A DNA stretch of 64,000 bases from Fructilactobacillus lindneri DSM 20690 = JCM 11027 (GCF_002907375.1 NZ_MIYK01000016.1:1-64000); one strand, 5' to 3'; positions 35,501 to 43,979 are shown, counted from the first letter of the stretch. Numbers and translations: made by a program. The notes: a model not told the origin generated them from the letters alone.

Positions 35501-37799
35501 AGACGGTAAGTTTGGAACTAAGTCTGATTACAGTACTAAAGATGAAATTGCTGCTTTGGAAGCTCAAGGTTATGAATTAGTAACCGACGGTTACCCAGGT
35601 GACTACACATTTACTACTGATGATCCAACCTTTACGGTTGTCTTGAAACACAAACACAAGACTGTTAATCCAGATGATCCTGGCAAACCAGGACAACCTG
35701 TTGATCCTAATAATCCAGACGGACCTAAATATCCTGATGGAACTGGTGAACAAGACTTAGTTAAGAACATTACTAGAACTATCCACTACCAATATGCAGA
35801 TGGAACTGAAGCTTCTAAAGATGTTACTGAACAAGTTAAGTACACAAGAGAAATTACTTTTGATGAAGTAACTGGTAAGATCATTGAAACTGGTAAGTGG
35901 ACTTCAACTAATCCTAACTATGCCGCAGTTGATTCTCCAGCTATCGCTGGCTTTACTCCTGATCAAGCAGTTGTTGGCCAAGCAGCTACCACTGCCGATG
36001 ATAGTGATAGTAATGTAACTGTTACTTACCACGCCAATGCTGAACAAGCCCACGTTAACTATGTTGATCAAGATAACAACGATAGTATTATTAAGAGTGA
36101 TACTTTAGACGGTAAGTTTGGAACTAAGTCCGATTACAGTACTAAAGATGAAATCGCTGCTTTGGAAGCTCGAGGTTATGAATTAGTAACCGACGGTTAC
36201 CCAGGTGACTACACATTTACTACTGATGATCCAACCTTTACAGTTGTCTTGAAACACAAACACAAGACTGTTAACCCAGATGATCCTGGTAAACCAGGAC
36301 AACCTGTTGATCCTAATAATCCAGACGGACCTAAATATCCTGATGGAACTGGTGAACAAGACTTAGTTAAGAACATTACTAGAACTATCCACTACCAATA
36401 TGCAGATGGAACCGAAGCTTCTAAAGATGTTACTGAACAAGTTAAGTACACTAGAGAAATTACTTTTGATGAAGTAACTGGTAAGATCATTGAAACTGGT
36501 AAGTGGACTTCAACTGATTCTAACTATGCCGCAGTTGATTCTCCAGCTATCGCTGGCTTTACTCCTGATCAAGCAGTTGTTGGCCAAGCAGCTACCACTG
36601 CCGATGATAGTGATAGTAATGTAACTGTTACTTACCACGCCAATGCTGAACAAGCCCACGTTAACTATGTTGATCAAGATAACAACGATAGTGTTATTAA
36701 GAGTGATACTTTAGACGGTAAGTTTGGAACTAAGTCTGATTACAGTACTAAAGATGAAATTGCTGCTTTGGAAGCTCAAGGTTATGAATTAGTAACCGAC
36801 GGTTACCCAGGTGATTACACATTTACTACTGATGATCCAACCTTTACGGTTGTCTTGAAACACAAGACCAGTTCAGTAACTCCTGACAATCCAGGTACAC
36901 CAGGACAACCTGTTGATCCAGATAATCCAACTGGACCTAAATATCCAGATGGAACTGGTGAAAAAGACCTAGTTAAAGATATTACTAGAACTATTCATTA
37001 CAAAGATTATCAAGGTAATACCGTTGCTAAAGATGTAGTTGAATCAACTAAATTTGGTCGTGATGCTACCTTTGATGAAGTAACTGGTAAGATCATTTCA
37101 TATGGTAACTGGACTCCAGTTAACGATACCTTCAGTGCCGTTAACTCTCCAGTAATTAATGGTTACTATACTGACACTCCTAAAGTTGGTGCTGAAACAG
37201 TCAATGCTGATGCATCTAACTCTGAAGTAACAGTTCTCTACCATGCATTAGGTTATTTGGTGCCAGATGTTCCAGGATCAACTCCAATCATCTATCCAAA
37301 TAACCCAGATAACCCTAGTGAAGCTGGTAATCCACTTATTCCTGATATCCCTGGTTACACACCAGTTGATAAGAATGGTAATAAGTTGACTCCAGGAACT
37401 CCTTACCCAATTGATCATGATCATTTAGGTGAAGATACTCCAATTCACTACGTTAAAAATGAAGAACCAGCAACACCTGTAACTCCAAGCACACCTGAAA
37501 CTCCTGCACAGCCTGCAGAACAACCAAGTGCACCAGTTGCACCGGTTCAACCAGAAACTCCAGAAGAACCAGCTGCACCTGCTCCAGAAGCACCTAAGGC
37601 TGAAGCACCACAAGCACCAGCTCAAGCAGAAACTCCAGCCCCAGCTGCTAAGACAGCTGAAGAACCTAAGAAGGCTGCTTTACCACAAACTGGACAAGAT
37701 GCTACTGGTAGTTTGATGAGTATCATTGGTGCAATCTTACTTTCAATTCTTGGATTCTTCGGCTTAGATGGATTCAGAAAGAAAAAGGAAGATAAATAA
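32565..37799 (+). CDS. LPQTG-anchored MucBP-type adhesin 2 (intact)
   Basis: A 1744-residue surface adhesin. Order: KxYKxGKxW signal (HYKMYKAGKRWLFGAITV, about 9-26) and cleavage region after VHA; a Q/D/S/T/N-rich spacer to about 300; an N-terminal globular domain (about 300-630); proline-rich and MucBP-like modules (ATITYVDQDGNKV..); then a tandem 202-residue repeat; a P/A/E-rich stalk; LPQTG near residue 1705, hydrophobic helix and RKKKEDK tail. Secreted and sortase-anchored; binding to mucin or other glycans is inferred from the domains. ATG follows GGAAGGTAGG. A strong terminator follows. Confidence 0.93.
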   Translation: MFNSENKTHYKMYKAGKRWLFGAITVTTFTAGIVGGTLLSNGKSVHADTAISTTQSQNTTSTTSDSATDKAQDSNVQANETKTAPVISPSSEDTKAATSNKNDQKAATTQADATQDQSKSAVSTPEQNNDTNNNQAKVSADDSSKSTDQNKTDDAKQQEDTTSATPKDDDSKAVEADSSKQNTETKTADQNQAANTDQAKSTSNQSQADDSPVDQNKAVDAKAATDQNSDDKNTDQNKSDNADQQNQVVEPDKTADADVNSNNQTQNAADNQVAPENDAQKAAEDANQSQTQAAETNLAVDATDPLKVTFTDPDYASAGVPWTDPDAQHYTFGYYDVNRGNGEQSKVKSIIVSTDRNGDGIVYYYELDANNNVLDTIVLNNPGSSYDSKNITNLVYSKWDKENVGFYFPDDVENDSKTGNPDGYYFYKGWTYDSPEKNFDTKFGQTSTFVPEKVMQKITWINKNTNEVMAEHSYEGMAGQHYDVTGMPPEIPTTYYISTKPANASGTVSNFGVPGTKWTKHYKQSYSMTYTETDDHGGMDVQLFDANGQPVKSATWDPTANNGKGGLVAYNGPTTIHIDANYQFDPTTSQYTWVITNGPGFGNYTLGSIYVPQSRNIVFEVAPLGKLVPVDKDGNPIDSGSHDEPYQIDPNDPTKAQQPTIPDIPGYVPIDPNNPSKVLTPGDPSPVTVDDPGKDTTIPYVIDKQTATITYVDQDGNKVLHTDDLDGKIGEHKDYSTKDELATLEKDGYSLVSSDVPNNGITLDYNSGKPLTYTVVVKRVSEPVSEKGTGSLTIHYQYADGQPVLKDANGNTVTDVTKQITFHRDGTKNDETGETTWGDWIPDDGQDINVSSNSPVVTGYYADQKTASGHVIEGSNQTKLVIYNKLGNLIPEVPGGTPVPYPNDPDDPTKAGEPITPDYPGYTPLDPNGNPIKPGTPYPINPNDPGKDTPVPYVANAEQAHVNYVDQDNNDSVIKSDTLDGKFGTKSDYSTKDEIAALEAQGYELVTDGYPGDYTFTTDDPTFTVVLKHKHKTVNPDDPGKPGQPVDPNNPDGPKYPDGTGEQDLVKNITRTIHYQYADGTEASKDVTEQVKYTREITFDEVTGKIIETGKWTSTNPNYAAVDSPAIAGFTPDQAVVGQAATTADDSDSNVTVTYHANAEQAHVNYVDQDNNDSIIKSDTLDGKFGTKSDYSTKDEIAALEARGYELVTDGYPGDYTFTTDDPTFTVVLKHKHKTVNPDDPGKPGQPVDPNNPDGPKYPDGTGEQDLVKNITRTIHYQYADGTEASKDVTEQVKYTREITFDEVTGKIIETGKWTSTDSNYAAVDSPAIAGFTPDQAVVGQAATTADDSDSNVTVTYHANAEQAHVNYVDQDNNDSVIKSDTLDGKFGTKSDYSTKDEIAALEAQGYELVTDGYPGDYTFTTDDPTFTVVLKHKTSSVTPDNPGTPGQPVDPDNPTGPKYPDGTGEKDLVKDITRTIHYKDYQGNTVAKDVVESTKFGRDATFDEVTGKIISYGNWTPVNDTFSAVNSPVINGYYTDTPKVGAETVNADASNSEVTVLYHALGYLVPDVPGSTPIIYPNNPDNPSEAGNPLIPDIPGYTPVDKNGNKLTPGTPYPIDHDHLGEDTPIHYVKNEEPATPVTPSTPETPAQPAEQPSAPVAPVQPETPEEPAAPAPEAPKAEAPQAPAQAETPAPAAKTAEEPKKAALPQTGQDATGSLMSIIGAILLSILGFFGLDGFRKKKEDK
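35430..36870 (+). repeat. 606-bp tandem repeats inside adhesin 2
   Basis: Unit boundaries at 35430, 36036 and 36642 (each begins AATGCTGAACAAGCCCACG) are exactly 606 bp apart, i.e. 202 codons. Units 1 and 2 are nearly identical DNA. Unit 3 stays nearly identical for about 225 bp, then becomes a diverged relative of the same module. Each unit holds one VNYVDQDNND MucBP-type module, a proline-rich hinge and one ITRTIHYQYADG module. Confidence 0.93.
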
Positions 37800-37827
37800 T
37801 AAATTGTAGTAATATAATTTATGAATA

Positions 37828-37864
37828 GAAAAGAGGACTTACAATATGTAAGTCCTCTTTTCGT
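37828..37864 (+). terminator. Terminator of adhesin 2
   Basis: Perfect 16-bp stem GAAAAGAGGACTTACA / TGTAAGTCCTCTTTTC with a 3-nt loop, 29 bp after the stop codon. Confidence 0.9.
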
Positions 37865-38317
37865 ATTAGAATTAATCTTTTTGTTATTTTAAAAGCTAAT
37901 AAGTATTATTTGACAAAATGACAAATTCAATATTATTATGTAATTGATCTAGTTTATATATGTAAAATTCATGTTTACCTAGTCTACACATTTATGATAA
38001 AAATCATCATAAATATAATTATTAAAAATCAGTATTTTGGCGTTAATCCAATCATTTTAAGTGATAAGCTACCTTGATCATCAATAAATTACTTTCCAAG
38101 ACCCATTATATATGTTGATAGTATTATATGCAAAATTAATATATTTATTTTTAATTAATAAATTGATTATTTAGTTAAATTTAACCACTTTTAAACATTA
38201 ATTGTGATAAAAACATACTCTAAAAATGGTTTTTATGAGAAAATATTTATGAATTCAACAATTTAAAAATTAAATAGAAAAATACAAGCAAATTTTACAT
38301 ATTTATAAATTACTTTT
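37865..38317. other. AT-rich gene-free stretch
   Basis: About 450 bp of very AT-rich sequence between adhesin 2 and the short LysR gene. I see no open frame with coding character, no RNA gene and no clear repeat. It lies where the effector domain of the truncated LysR would have been, so it may be fully decayed lysR sequence, but I cannot show that. Confidence 0.5.
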
Positions 38318-38584
38318 TTAAAGTTCTTGACTTACTTTATTATTAAATTCAGTCAATTGATTAATAAGCACTTTGGCATGCTTATGCAAAATCATTCCAG
38401 CAGGAGTTAGGATAACTATATTATGTTTAGAATTATGAATGATTAATTCATGCCCTGTATCTTCCTCTAGTCTCCTAATTCCCATCGAAATTGCTGGCTG
38501 ACCAACGTTAAAATAATCAGCAACACTACTAAAATTTTTTAATTCAATTAATTTCTCAAAGTATTCTAAATTTCTTACTTTCAT
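38318..38584 (-). CDS. HTH-only LysR-type protein (truncated) beside adhesin 2
   Basis: About 88 residues covering only the LysR DNA-binding domain and linker: MKVRNLEYFEKLIELKNFSS, turn FNVGQPAISMGIRRLEEDTG, wing HNIVILTPAG, linker helix LHKHAKVLINQLTEF. It stops where the effector domain should begin. It closely resembles the LysR beside adhesin 1. ATG 38584 has a strong site (AAAGGGGG), so translation is plausible. It is either a remnant or a stand-alone DNA-binding protein. It is convergent with adhesin 2. Confidence 0.75.
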   Translation of the reverse strand: MKVRNLEYFEKLIELKNFSSVADYFNVGQPAISMGIRRLEEDTGHELIIHNSKHNIVILTPAGMILHKHAKVLINQLTEFNNKVSQEL

Positions 38585-38708
38585 TAATATCACCCCCTTT
38601 CTTTTATCATTTTACTTTTTATTTTAAAATATTAAACATTTAACTATACTTTATCAAGATATAGTAATATGCATTTAAATTAATTGATAGCATTAAAATA
38701 AAACAATA

Positions 38709-38773
38709 TAAAAATGAAGCGTTCCGCAAAATCAGAGATTTATTTTCTAATTTTACGGAACGCTTCATTTTTA
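38709..38773 (-). terminator. Terminator of ribB
   Basis: Long hairpin AAAAATGAAGCGTTCCG / CGGAACGCTTCATTTTT with a partly paired 30-nt interior, about 30 bp beyond the ribB stop. Its arms resemble the adhesin 1 terminator (AAGCGTT). Confidence 0.8.
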
Positions 38774-38804
38774 TATTTAGAATTTTCCAAAATACAAATA
38801 TTTA

Positions 38805-39422
38805 TTATATTTTTCTCATGTGTTCTTGTAATTGTTTAATGGTAATAATTGGAAGATTGTATTTAACCGCCATTAATTCCAAGTAGTCTTTACGAGCCAT
38901 GCTACCATCTGGCATAATAATTTCACAAATTGCACCAACTTCTGGTTCGTCAGCCAATTTAGCTAAGTCGATTGCAGCTTCAGTATGTCCATTACGAGCT
39001 AAAACACCACCATCATCTGCTACTAATGGAAACATGTGACCTGGATGCACAAAATCACTGGGTTTGGCATCCTTATCTGCTAATTTATTAATGGTTGCAG
39101 TTCTATCATAAGCAGAAACCCCAGTAGTCACACCAGTAGATTCATAATTTCCATCTAAAGGAGTATAAAAAGAAGTTTTATTAATTTCGGTGTTATTCTC
39201 AACCATTGGTTTTAAATCCAGTTGATCAGCAATTGCTTTAGAAATTGGGGCACAAAGGAGTCCGCGAGCATGTGTAATAATAAAATTAACACTTTCAGGT
39301 GTAATTGTGGCACCTAAACCGACTAAATCACCTTCATTTTCCCGATCTTCATCATCGGAGACAATTACTAATCCCCCATTTTTTAATCTTGTTATTACAT
39401 CTTCCATCTTTGAATATTCCAT
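38805..39422 (-). CDS. ribB: 3,4-dihydroxy-2-butanone 4-phosphate synthase
   Basis: A 205-residue stand-alone DHBP synthase that converts ribulose 5-phosphate to the four-carbon riboflavin precursor. Motifs: VIVSDDEDRENEGDLVG (metal and substrate acids), THARGLLCAP, STGVTTGVSAYDR and HPGHMFPLVA, with ARNGHTEAAIDLAKLA near the end. It is not fused to GTP cyclohydrolase II (RibA), and no ribD, ribE, ribH or FMN riboswitch is visible here. Isolated ribB without the rest of the pathway is unusual, so it may be part of a scattered pathway or serve another role. Confidence 0.93.
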   Translation of the reverse strand: MEYSKMEDVITRLKNGGLVIVSDDEDRENEGDLVGLGATITPESVNFIITHARGLLCAPISKAIADQLDLKPMVENNTEINKTSFYTPLDGNYESTGVTTGVSAYDRTATINKLADKDAKPSDFVHPGHMFPLVADDGGVLARNGHTEAAIDLAKLADEPEVGAICEIIMPDGSMARKDYLELMAVKYNLPIITIKQLQEHMRKI

Positions 39423-39611
39423 AGTAGACTACTCCTTCGTATATAAATACAAATAATATTATTACCAATTAGATTACTTTTACATTCTACATGTAAAACG
39501 AACTATAATCAATGGTTAATATTAAAATATACGTCTTTAAATATAATAATCCAGATTATATATTATAAGAAGCCAAAAAAACGTTCAAAAAGCGAATGTA
39601 CATTTTAATAA

Positions 39612-39652
39612 AAAAGAAGGCATCATGACAAACTTATCATCCTGCCTTCTTT
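39612..39652 (-). terminator. Terminator of the ArcD-like permease locus
   Basis: Arms AAAGAAGGCA / TGCCTTCTTTA with an inner ATGA/TCAT pairing, 13 bp beyond the permease stop. Confidence 0.82.
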
Positions 39653-39664
39653 ATTAAAAATCAT

Positions 39665-41023
39665 TTAATCTTCTATTATATTTTCTTGTACCTGTCGAAC
39701 TTGTCTGCGTGAATAAGCAAAAACCGGAATCCCAATTAAATAACTAGCTAATACAAAAATCAAGTATTGAATCCCAGCACAATAAGCAATCACTAACACG
39801 CCTATGATTGTAAGCGTCGCAATCAATAATGATTTCAAATTATTTTTCACACTAACCTTAAACAAATATAAGGCTGAAAATAAATATGGCACAATAATTA
39901 ATCCCCCAACCATTGAGAGACAAAATTCAAATGGATTTTTGAAAAAATGCATTGCTAACATAATAAATTCAACTAAAACTACGGTTGCTAACAACGAATT
40001 AGTTGGCACCTTAGCATGATTTCGTCTTTTGAAAAGTTGTGGGAATGTTCCACTTTCAGCTCCAATCGTCGGCATTTCAATTAAAACTACCATCCAACTA
40101 ACCCAACTCGACAAAATAGCAATGATTGCACCAAAAGTCATAATTATCTTTCCGATGGGCCCCATAACGTACTGCATAATTGTCGAAGTAGAAATCCCAG
40201 CTAAATTACCTATCTCTCCATAACTCATTAGTCCTAATGGTAAGATTGAAGTCAATGAAAATAAAGCAATCGCAATTATAAATCCATTTTTAGTGGCTTT
40301 CCGTACCTCATGTTGGCTTTTAGCTTTCCCTGCTAACACAATCCCGGATTCAATCCCAACAAATTCAAATAAAGTGGTTAACATGGCTCACTTAACTTGT
40401 GAAAAGAGCGGGCCACGCGATGAATCATGTAAATGACCAATTGTTTGATCAGCAAATGGATTCGTTGTAAAGGTTTTCCAATTCATCATGACAATCATGG
40501 TTACTACAAAAAAGCCAATCACTAAAATTAGAATTACGATTCCTAAAATACTGGCACTACTTGTTGAATTAATCCCTCTTAATAATAAAAGACTAATCAA
40601 CCATAGCACAATTGATCCAGCTAAAATTGATAACCAGCTATTGCTGCTAGTAAAAGTTTACGGCCAAAAAGAACTTAAAATTGTCATTAATAAAATTGAA
40701 TAACCTGCTACATCAAAAGCCTGGCAAATCCAATAACTCCAACTAACTAAAAAGGCAGCAAAGTTACCAAATCCAGCTTCTGCATATTGGTATAACCCAT
40801 TGGTAAATTGGGGTTCTTTTTCAGAAAGAAGCATAAAAGTCGTAACTAAACACCCAATAATTAAAGTAGCAACTGCCCAAGCAATAATTTGTGCAATCAG
40901 TCCGCCTTTAATCGCCATATTTTGCGGCAAATCATAAATTCCGCCTCCACACATCGCCGAGACAATCAATGCCATTAAGGTAAACGAACCTACTCCTGGT
41001 TTTCCAGTCTTTTTTGGTTGCAT
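39665..41023 (-). pseudogene. ArcD-like APC amino acid antiporter, broken by two in-frame stops
   Basis: One 453-codon frame encodes an APC antiporter of the basic amino acid/arginine-ornithine type: opening KPGVGSFTLMALIVSAMCGGG, then IYDLPQNMAIKGGLIAQ, YWICQAFDVAGYS, and after the stops LFEFVGIESGIVLAGKAKSQHEVRKATKNG. TAA at 40660-40658 follows ..LSSFWP, and TGA at 40392-40390 follows ..FSQVK; frame is kept throughout. The parts together have the normal family length and order. A functional product would need both stops suppressed, so it is scored as a pseudogene. Confidence 0.85.
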
Positions 41024-41191
41024 GTTTTAATCTCCTCGCATTTTAATTACTCACAAAAAAAGAAATACTCGCTGCTAATTAGAAACAATTTATTTCCTCT
41101 AAATGCGGCGTAATCTTCTTTAATCCGTAAGTAGCGGTTAAAAAAGACAAAAAACATCTTACCATAATTTTCAATTATTTACCATTGTGGT

Positions 41192-41518
41192 TTACAAAAG
41201 TTGATTACTTGGATAATGATGTCCCTGATGCTTTAAAACATGAGATCCGTGATTGTAAGCCATCTCCACAATGGTAAGAATGTGTGGATCTCTCAAACTA
41301 TATAAAATTCTTTTCCCATCGCGTTCTACAGATACTAACTGGTGTTTTTTCAATAATGATAACTGGTGTGAAACTGTCGATTGTTCCAAATCTAATTCTT
41401 TAACAATGGTAGACACATCTAAGGCATTATTTTCTAACAGAAATAAGATTTTTAACCGCGTTTCATTACTTAACAATTTGAATATTTTACTAGTTTCTGA
41501 AATTTTATCAGCATTAAT
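41192..41518 (-). CDS. ArsR/SmtB family metal sensor (CzrA-like), probable ATT start
   Basis: About 108 residues: KISETSKIFKLLSNETRLKILFLL, HTH LDLEQSTVSHQLSLLKKHQLV, and helix 5 DPHILTIVEMAYNHGSH. The D..H..H..H spacing (positions +0, +2, +13, +16) equals the CzrA/SmtB alpha-5 zinc/cobalt site; there are no CadC-type cysteines. It lies downstream of a CadD-like exporter. The only start near the GAGGAG site (41533-41528, 9 bases away) that gives the complete first helix is ATT at 41518; the next usable start, TTG 41476, removes that helix. Confidence 0.82.
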   Translation of the reverse strand: MNADKISETSKIFKLLSNETRLKILFLLENNALDVSTIVKELDLEQSTVSHQLSLLKKHQLVSVERDGKRILYSLRDPHILTIVEMAYNHGSHVLKHQGHHYPSNQLL

Positions 41519-41534
41519 AAGTTATCACTCCTCT

Positions 41535-42110
41535 TTATAATACGCTCATGAAAAAGTTAAAGACGTGTTTAATCAAACCGCTATCAAACATTACATAGAT
41601 TCCAATCACAATGTAGCAAATTTTCATCAAAATTTCGCCGTATTTATCAATAACTAACTGAACTAATTCATTTTTTTCAATTAATTTTAACAATAACACA
41701 ATTACCACAGTTAAAAATCCAATGTAGAATAATGTTTCTAAGAAAACTGGAAAAGTCTCGCCTAACAAAACTGGCAAAAAGATTGAAAGATTACAGCCAG
41801 CACAAACTGATAAATAAGTTACCAAAACTACTATGATCGGCGATTTACTTTTCACATCAGCTTCTTCATCCGCATCACCCTTTAACGCTAGATAGATTGG
41901 GATGACTCCTAGTATCCCTAAAATCCATTCTGGTAAAAAGCTTTCTAGTAATTTCCCCGCAAAGAAACTGAGACTTAGTAAAATGATATTTCCTAATAGG
42001 TAACCAATAATTACTTTAGATAATGGAAATAATTTTAGCAAAAATAAAAGCATAATAAAAAAATCTAAGTTAACCGCCACAAATGTTAAAGTCAATAATC
42101 CAATGTTCAT
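41535..42110 (-). CDS. CadD-like cadmium/zinc resistance transporter
   Basis: About 191 residues with five or six helices and the CadD traits NLDFFIMLLFLLKLFP near the start and VLVTYLSVCAGCNLSIFLPVL in the middle. CadD proteins (LysE superfamily) confer cadmium resistance by efflux. The ArsR sensor gene follows by 16 bp in the same operon. ATG 42110 follows AAAGGTGG; an upstream GTG overlaps that site. A palindrome pair upstream is a likely operator. Confidence 0.85.
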   Translation of the reverse strand: MNIGLLTLTFVAVNLDFFIMLLFLLKLFPLSKVIIGYLLGNIILLSLSFFAGKLLESFLPEWILGILGVIPIYLALKGDADEEADVKSKSPIIVVLVTYLSVCAGCNLSIFLPVLLGETFPVFLETLFYIGFLTVVIVLLLKLIEKNELVQLVIDKYGEILMKICYIVIGIYVMFDSGLIKHVFNFFMSVL

Positions 42111-42126
42111 TATATGAACCACCTTT

Positions 42127-42148
42127 CATATGAAAATAATAACATATG
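42127..42148 (-). promoter_or_regulatory. Candidate ArsR operator for the cadD-arsR operon
   Basis: Two CATATG palindromes spaced 10 bp (CATATG-N10-CATATG), 17 bp upstream of cadD. The spacing and ATATG/CATAT character resemble SmtB/CzrA sites. Confidence 0.5.
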
Positions 42149-42156
42149 TAGACAAA

Positions 42157-42190
42157 AAATAAACTGCTATTTATTAGCAGTTTATTTTTT
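42157..42190 (-). terminator. Terminator of the oleate hydratase gene
   Basis: Stem AAATAAACTGCTA / TAGCAGTTTATTT with a 5-nt loop and T-run on the minus strand, just past the ohyA stop. Confidence 0.85.
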
Positions 42191-42194
42191 ATAC

Positions 42195-43979
42195 TTAAAT
42201 TAATTTACTATCTTTTAAAAGTTCTTCAATCCAAGTCCCTTTAACTTTTTTCAAAAGTAATTTAGCTCCCAGTTTCTCAGTTATTGGAAGATCCATTTCT
42301 TCCAGTGTTTTTTTATCATTTAGATAGTACATTGCACTCATCAATGTTCTAATATCAAAAACAGATGGATAAACTTCTGGAACCGTATGGTCAATCTTTA
42401 ATAGTTCATAAACAGCCTCGATAGCAGTTCGTACTGAATATTCTGTAGTAAAGACAACGTCTCTTGTACCTGAATCCGCAAAGTTACCAATGAAAGCTAG
42501 ATTAGTTGAACCTTGGGGAACTACATCTGGACGATCATCCGCGGTCCGCAACTGAAAATAACTAGTGATAAATGGCATGTAATCTGGAATAGCCTGAATA
42601 TTTTTAATATCCGCCATCTCTGCAATTTTATCCTCAGGAACTCCCAAATGATACAAAAGTTCTTCCGTTAATTCCTTCCCAGAACATTCAGGCATGCGCT
42701 TTTGTACATAATTACCTTTCGTATCTGAATATAAACCGTACAACCATAAAATTACTTCATCTTTTGGCTGACCTTTATAAGCAGGCTGGCGATGAATGGT
42801 AAAACTCATTCCCCAATTTGAATCGGTAATAGTAATAATTCCACTAGTCTCACATTTATCATAATTAAATAACGGACGTTTAGTTAATTTTTCAATATAA
42901 GGTGCAATATCTTTATTTTTCAAAGTTAATGTAGCACTAGTCTTCCATGCTTTTTCCGGAATAGTCTTACAAAATACATCCGGATGACCAAATCGATTAT
43001 CTTGTGCAGCCAGCTTTTCCCAAAGTTTCCAGCTTCCACCTAATGACTCGTTGGGAATTGGTGCTTCATCATGAGATCCATAAGTCGTTGATTCCGTAAT
43101 CGAACCATTAGTAACAAATACCAAATCCATTGGGTTTACAGTAATAGATTTGCTCTTGCCATTCTGATTAAGATCGATTTGGTGAGCCGCAATTTGTTCT
43201 CCATCATGTTTAACTTCTACATTTTCTACCTGAGTTTGATATTCAAAGTTAACATGATGATCTTTTAAATAAGCCACTAATGGTTCGCTCATTGATTGAT
43301 AATCATCATAACGGTTAAATTTCAAAGCAGTAAAATCAGTCAAGCCATCTACGTGGTGAATAAAATGCATTAAATAACGACGCATTTCCGCTGCCGACTG
43401 CCATCTTTCAAAAGCAAACATCGTCTGCCAATCAGTCCAAAAGTTAGAAGCGAAAAAGTTGTCATCGAAAACATCTTCAATCGTTTTACCATCTAGTTTG
43501 CTTTCTGGAACCAACACTAAATCAATCATTTCTTTTAATGCTTTATAATCTAGGGTATATTCATTATCATTTTTAAGTTGGTGTCCACGATCATGAATTA
43601 AACGACAGTTAGATTTATTAGGATCTTCTTTGTCTAAATAGTAATACTCGTCTAAACAGCTTTTCCCTGGTTCATCTAAAGAAGGAACTGAACTATATAA
43701 ATTCCACAAACATTCATAGTGATCTTCCATTTCTCGACCACCAGGTGATATGTACCCTCCGTTAATATCTTTAAAGGCTTCCAAAGATCCACTTGCTTGA
43801 TCTTTTTCTTCAAAAATTGTGATATTTTCACCAGGCATATATCCATCTCGAATCAAAATTACCGCTGATGCTAAACCAGCTAATCCGGCACCCACAATAT
43901 AAGCATGACGATTTTCAACTCCATCAGTTTTTTTAGGATGTACCAAATCATAATAATTTCCTGTCGCATATTTAACCAT
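42195..43979 (-). CDS. ohyA: Oleate hydratase (myosin-cross-reactive antigen family)
   Basis: About 594 residues. FAD site YIVGAGLAGLASAVILIRDG and the catalytic region GGREMEDHYECLW (the glutamate of the E-M-E motif) are clear, as are YFQLRTADDRPDVVPQGS and FIGNFADSGTRDVVFTTEYS. It hydrates oleic and linoleic acid to 10-hydroxy fatty acids, a detoxification of host or plant unsaturated fatty acids. ATG 43979 (MVKYATGNYYDL) follows AGAAGAGG; a longer frame to 44081 adds unrelated residues. Divergent from an ArsR gene. Confidence 0.95.
   Translation of the reverse strand: MVKYATGNYYDLVHPKKTDGVENRHAYIVGAGLAGLASAVILIRDGYMPGENITIFEEKDQASGSLEAFKDINGGYISPGGREMEDHYECLWNLYSSVPSLDEPGKSCLDEYYYLDKEDPNKSNCRLIHDRGHQLKNDNEYTLDYKALKEMIDLVLVPESKLDGKTIEDVFDDNFFASNFWTDWQTMFAFERWQSAAEMRRYLMHFIHHVDGLTDFTALKFNRYDDYQSMSEPLVAYLKDHHVNFEYQTQVENVEVKHDGEQIAAHQIDLNQNGKSKSITVNPMDLVFVTNGSITESTTYGSHDEAPIPNESLGGSWKLWEKLAAQDNRFGHPDVFCKTIPEKAWKTSATLTLKNKDIAPYIEKLTKRPLFNYDKCETSGIITITDSNWGMSFTIHRQPAYKGQPKDEVILWLYGLYSDTKGNYVQKRMPECSGKELTEELLYHLGVPEDKIAEMADIKNIQAIPDYMPFITSYFQLRTADDRPDVVPQGSTNLAFIGNFADSGTRDVVFTTEYSVRTAIEAVYELLKIDHTVPEVYPSVFDIRTLMSAMYYLNDKKTLEEMDLPITEKLGAKLLLKKVKGTWIEELLKDSKLI

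Noticed and set aside
39423-39611. Possible FMN riboswitch upstream of ribB
   Set aside because: None of the conserved RFN element pieces is present on the minus strand.
41024-41191. Possible T-box or lysine riboswitch upstream of the ArcD-like pseudogene
   Set aside because: The T-box GGGTGG/ACCGCG signature and lysine-switch core are absent; only a few small stems can be drawn.
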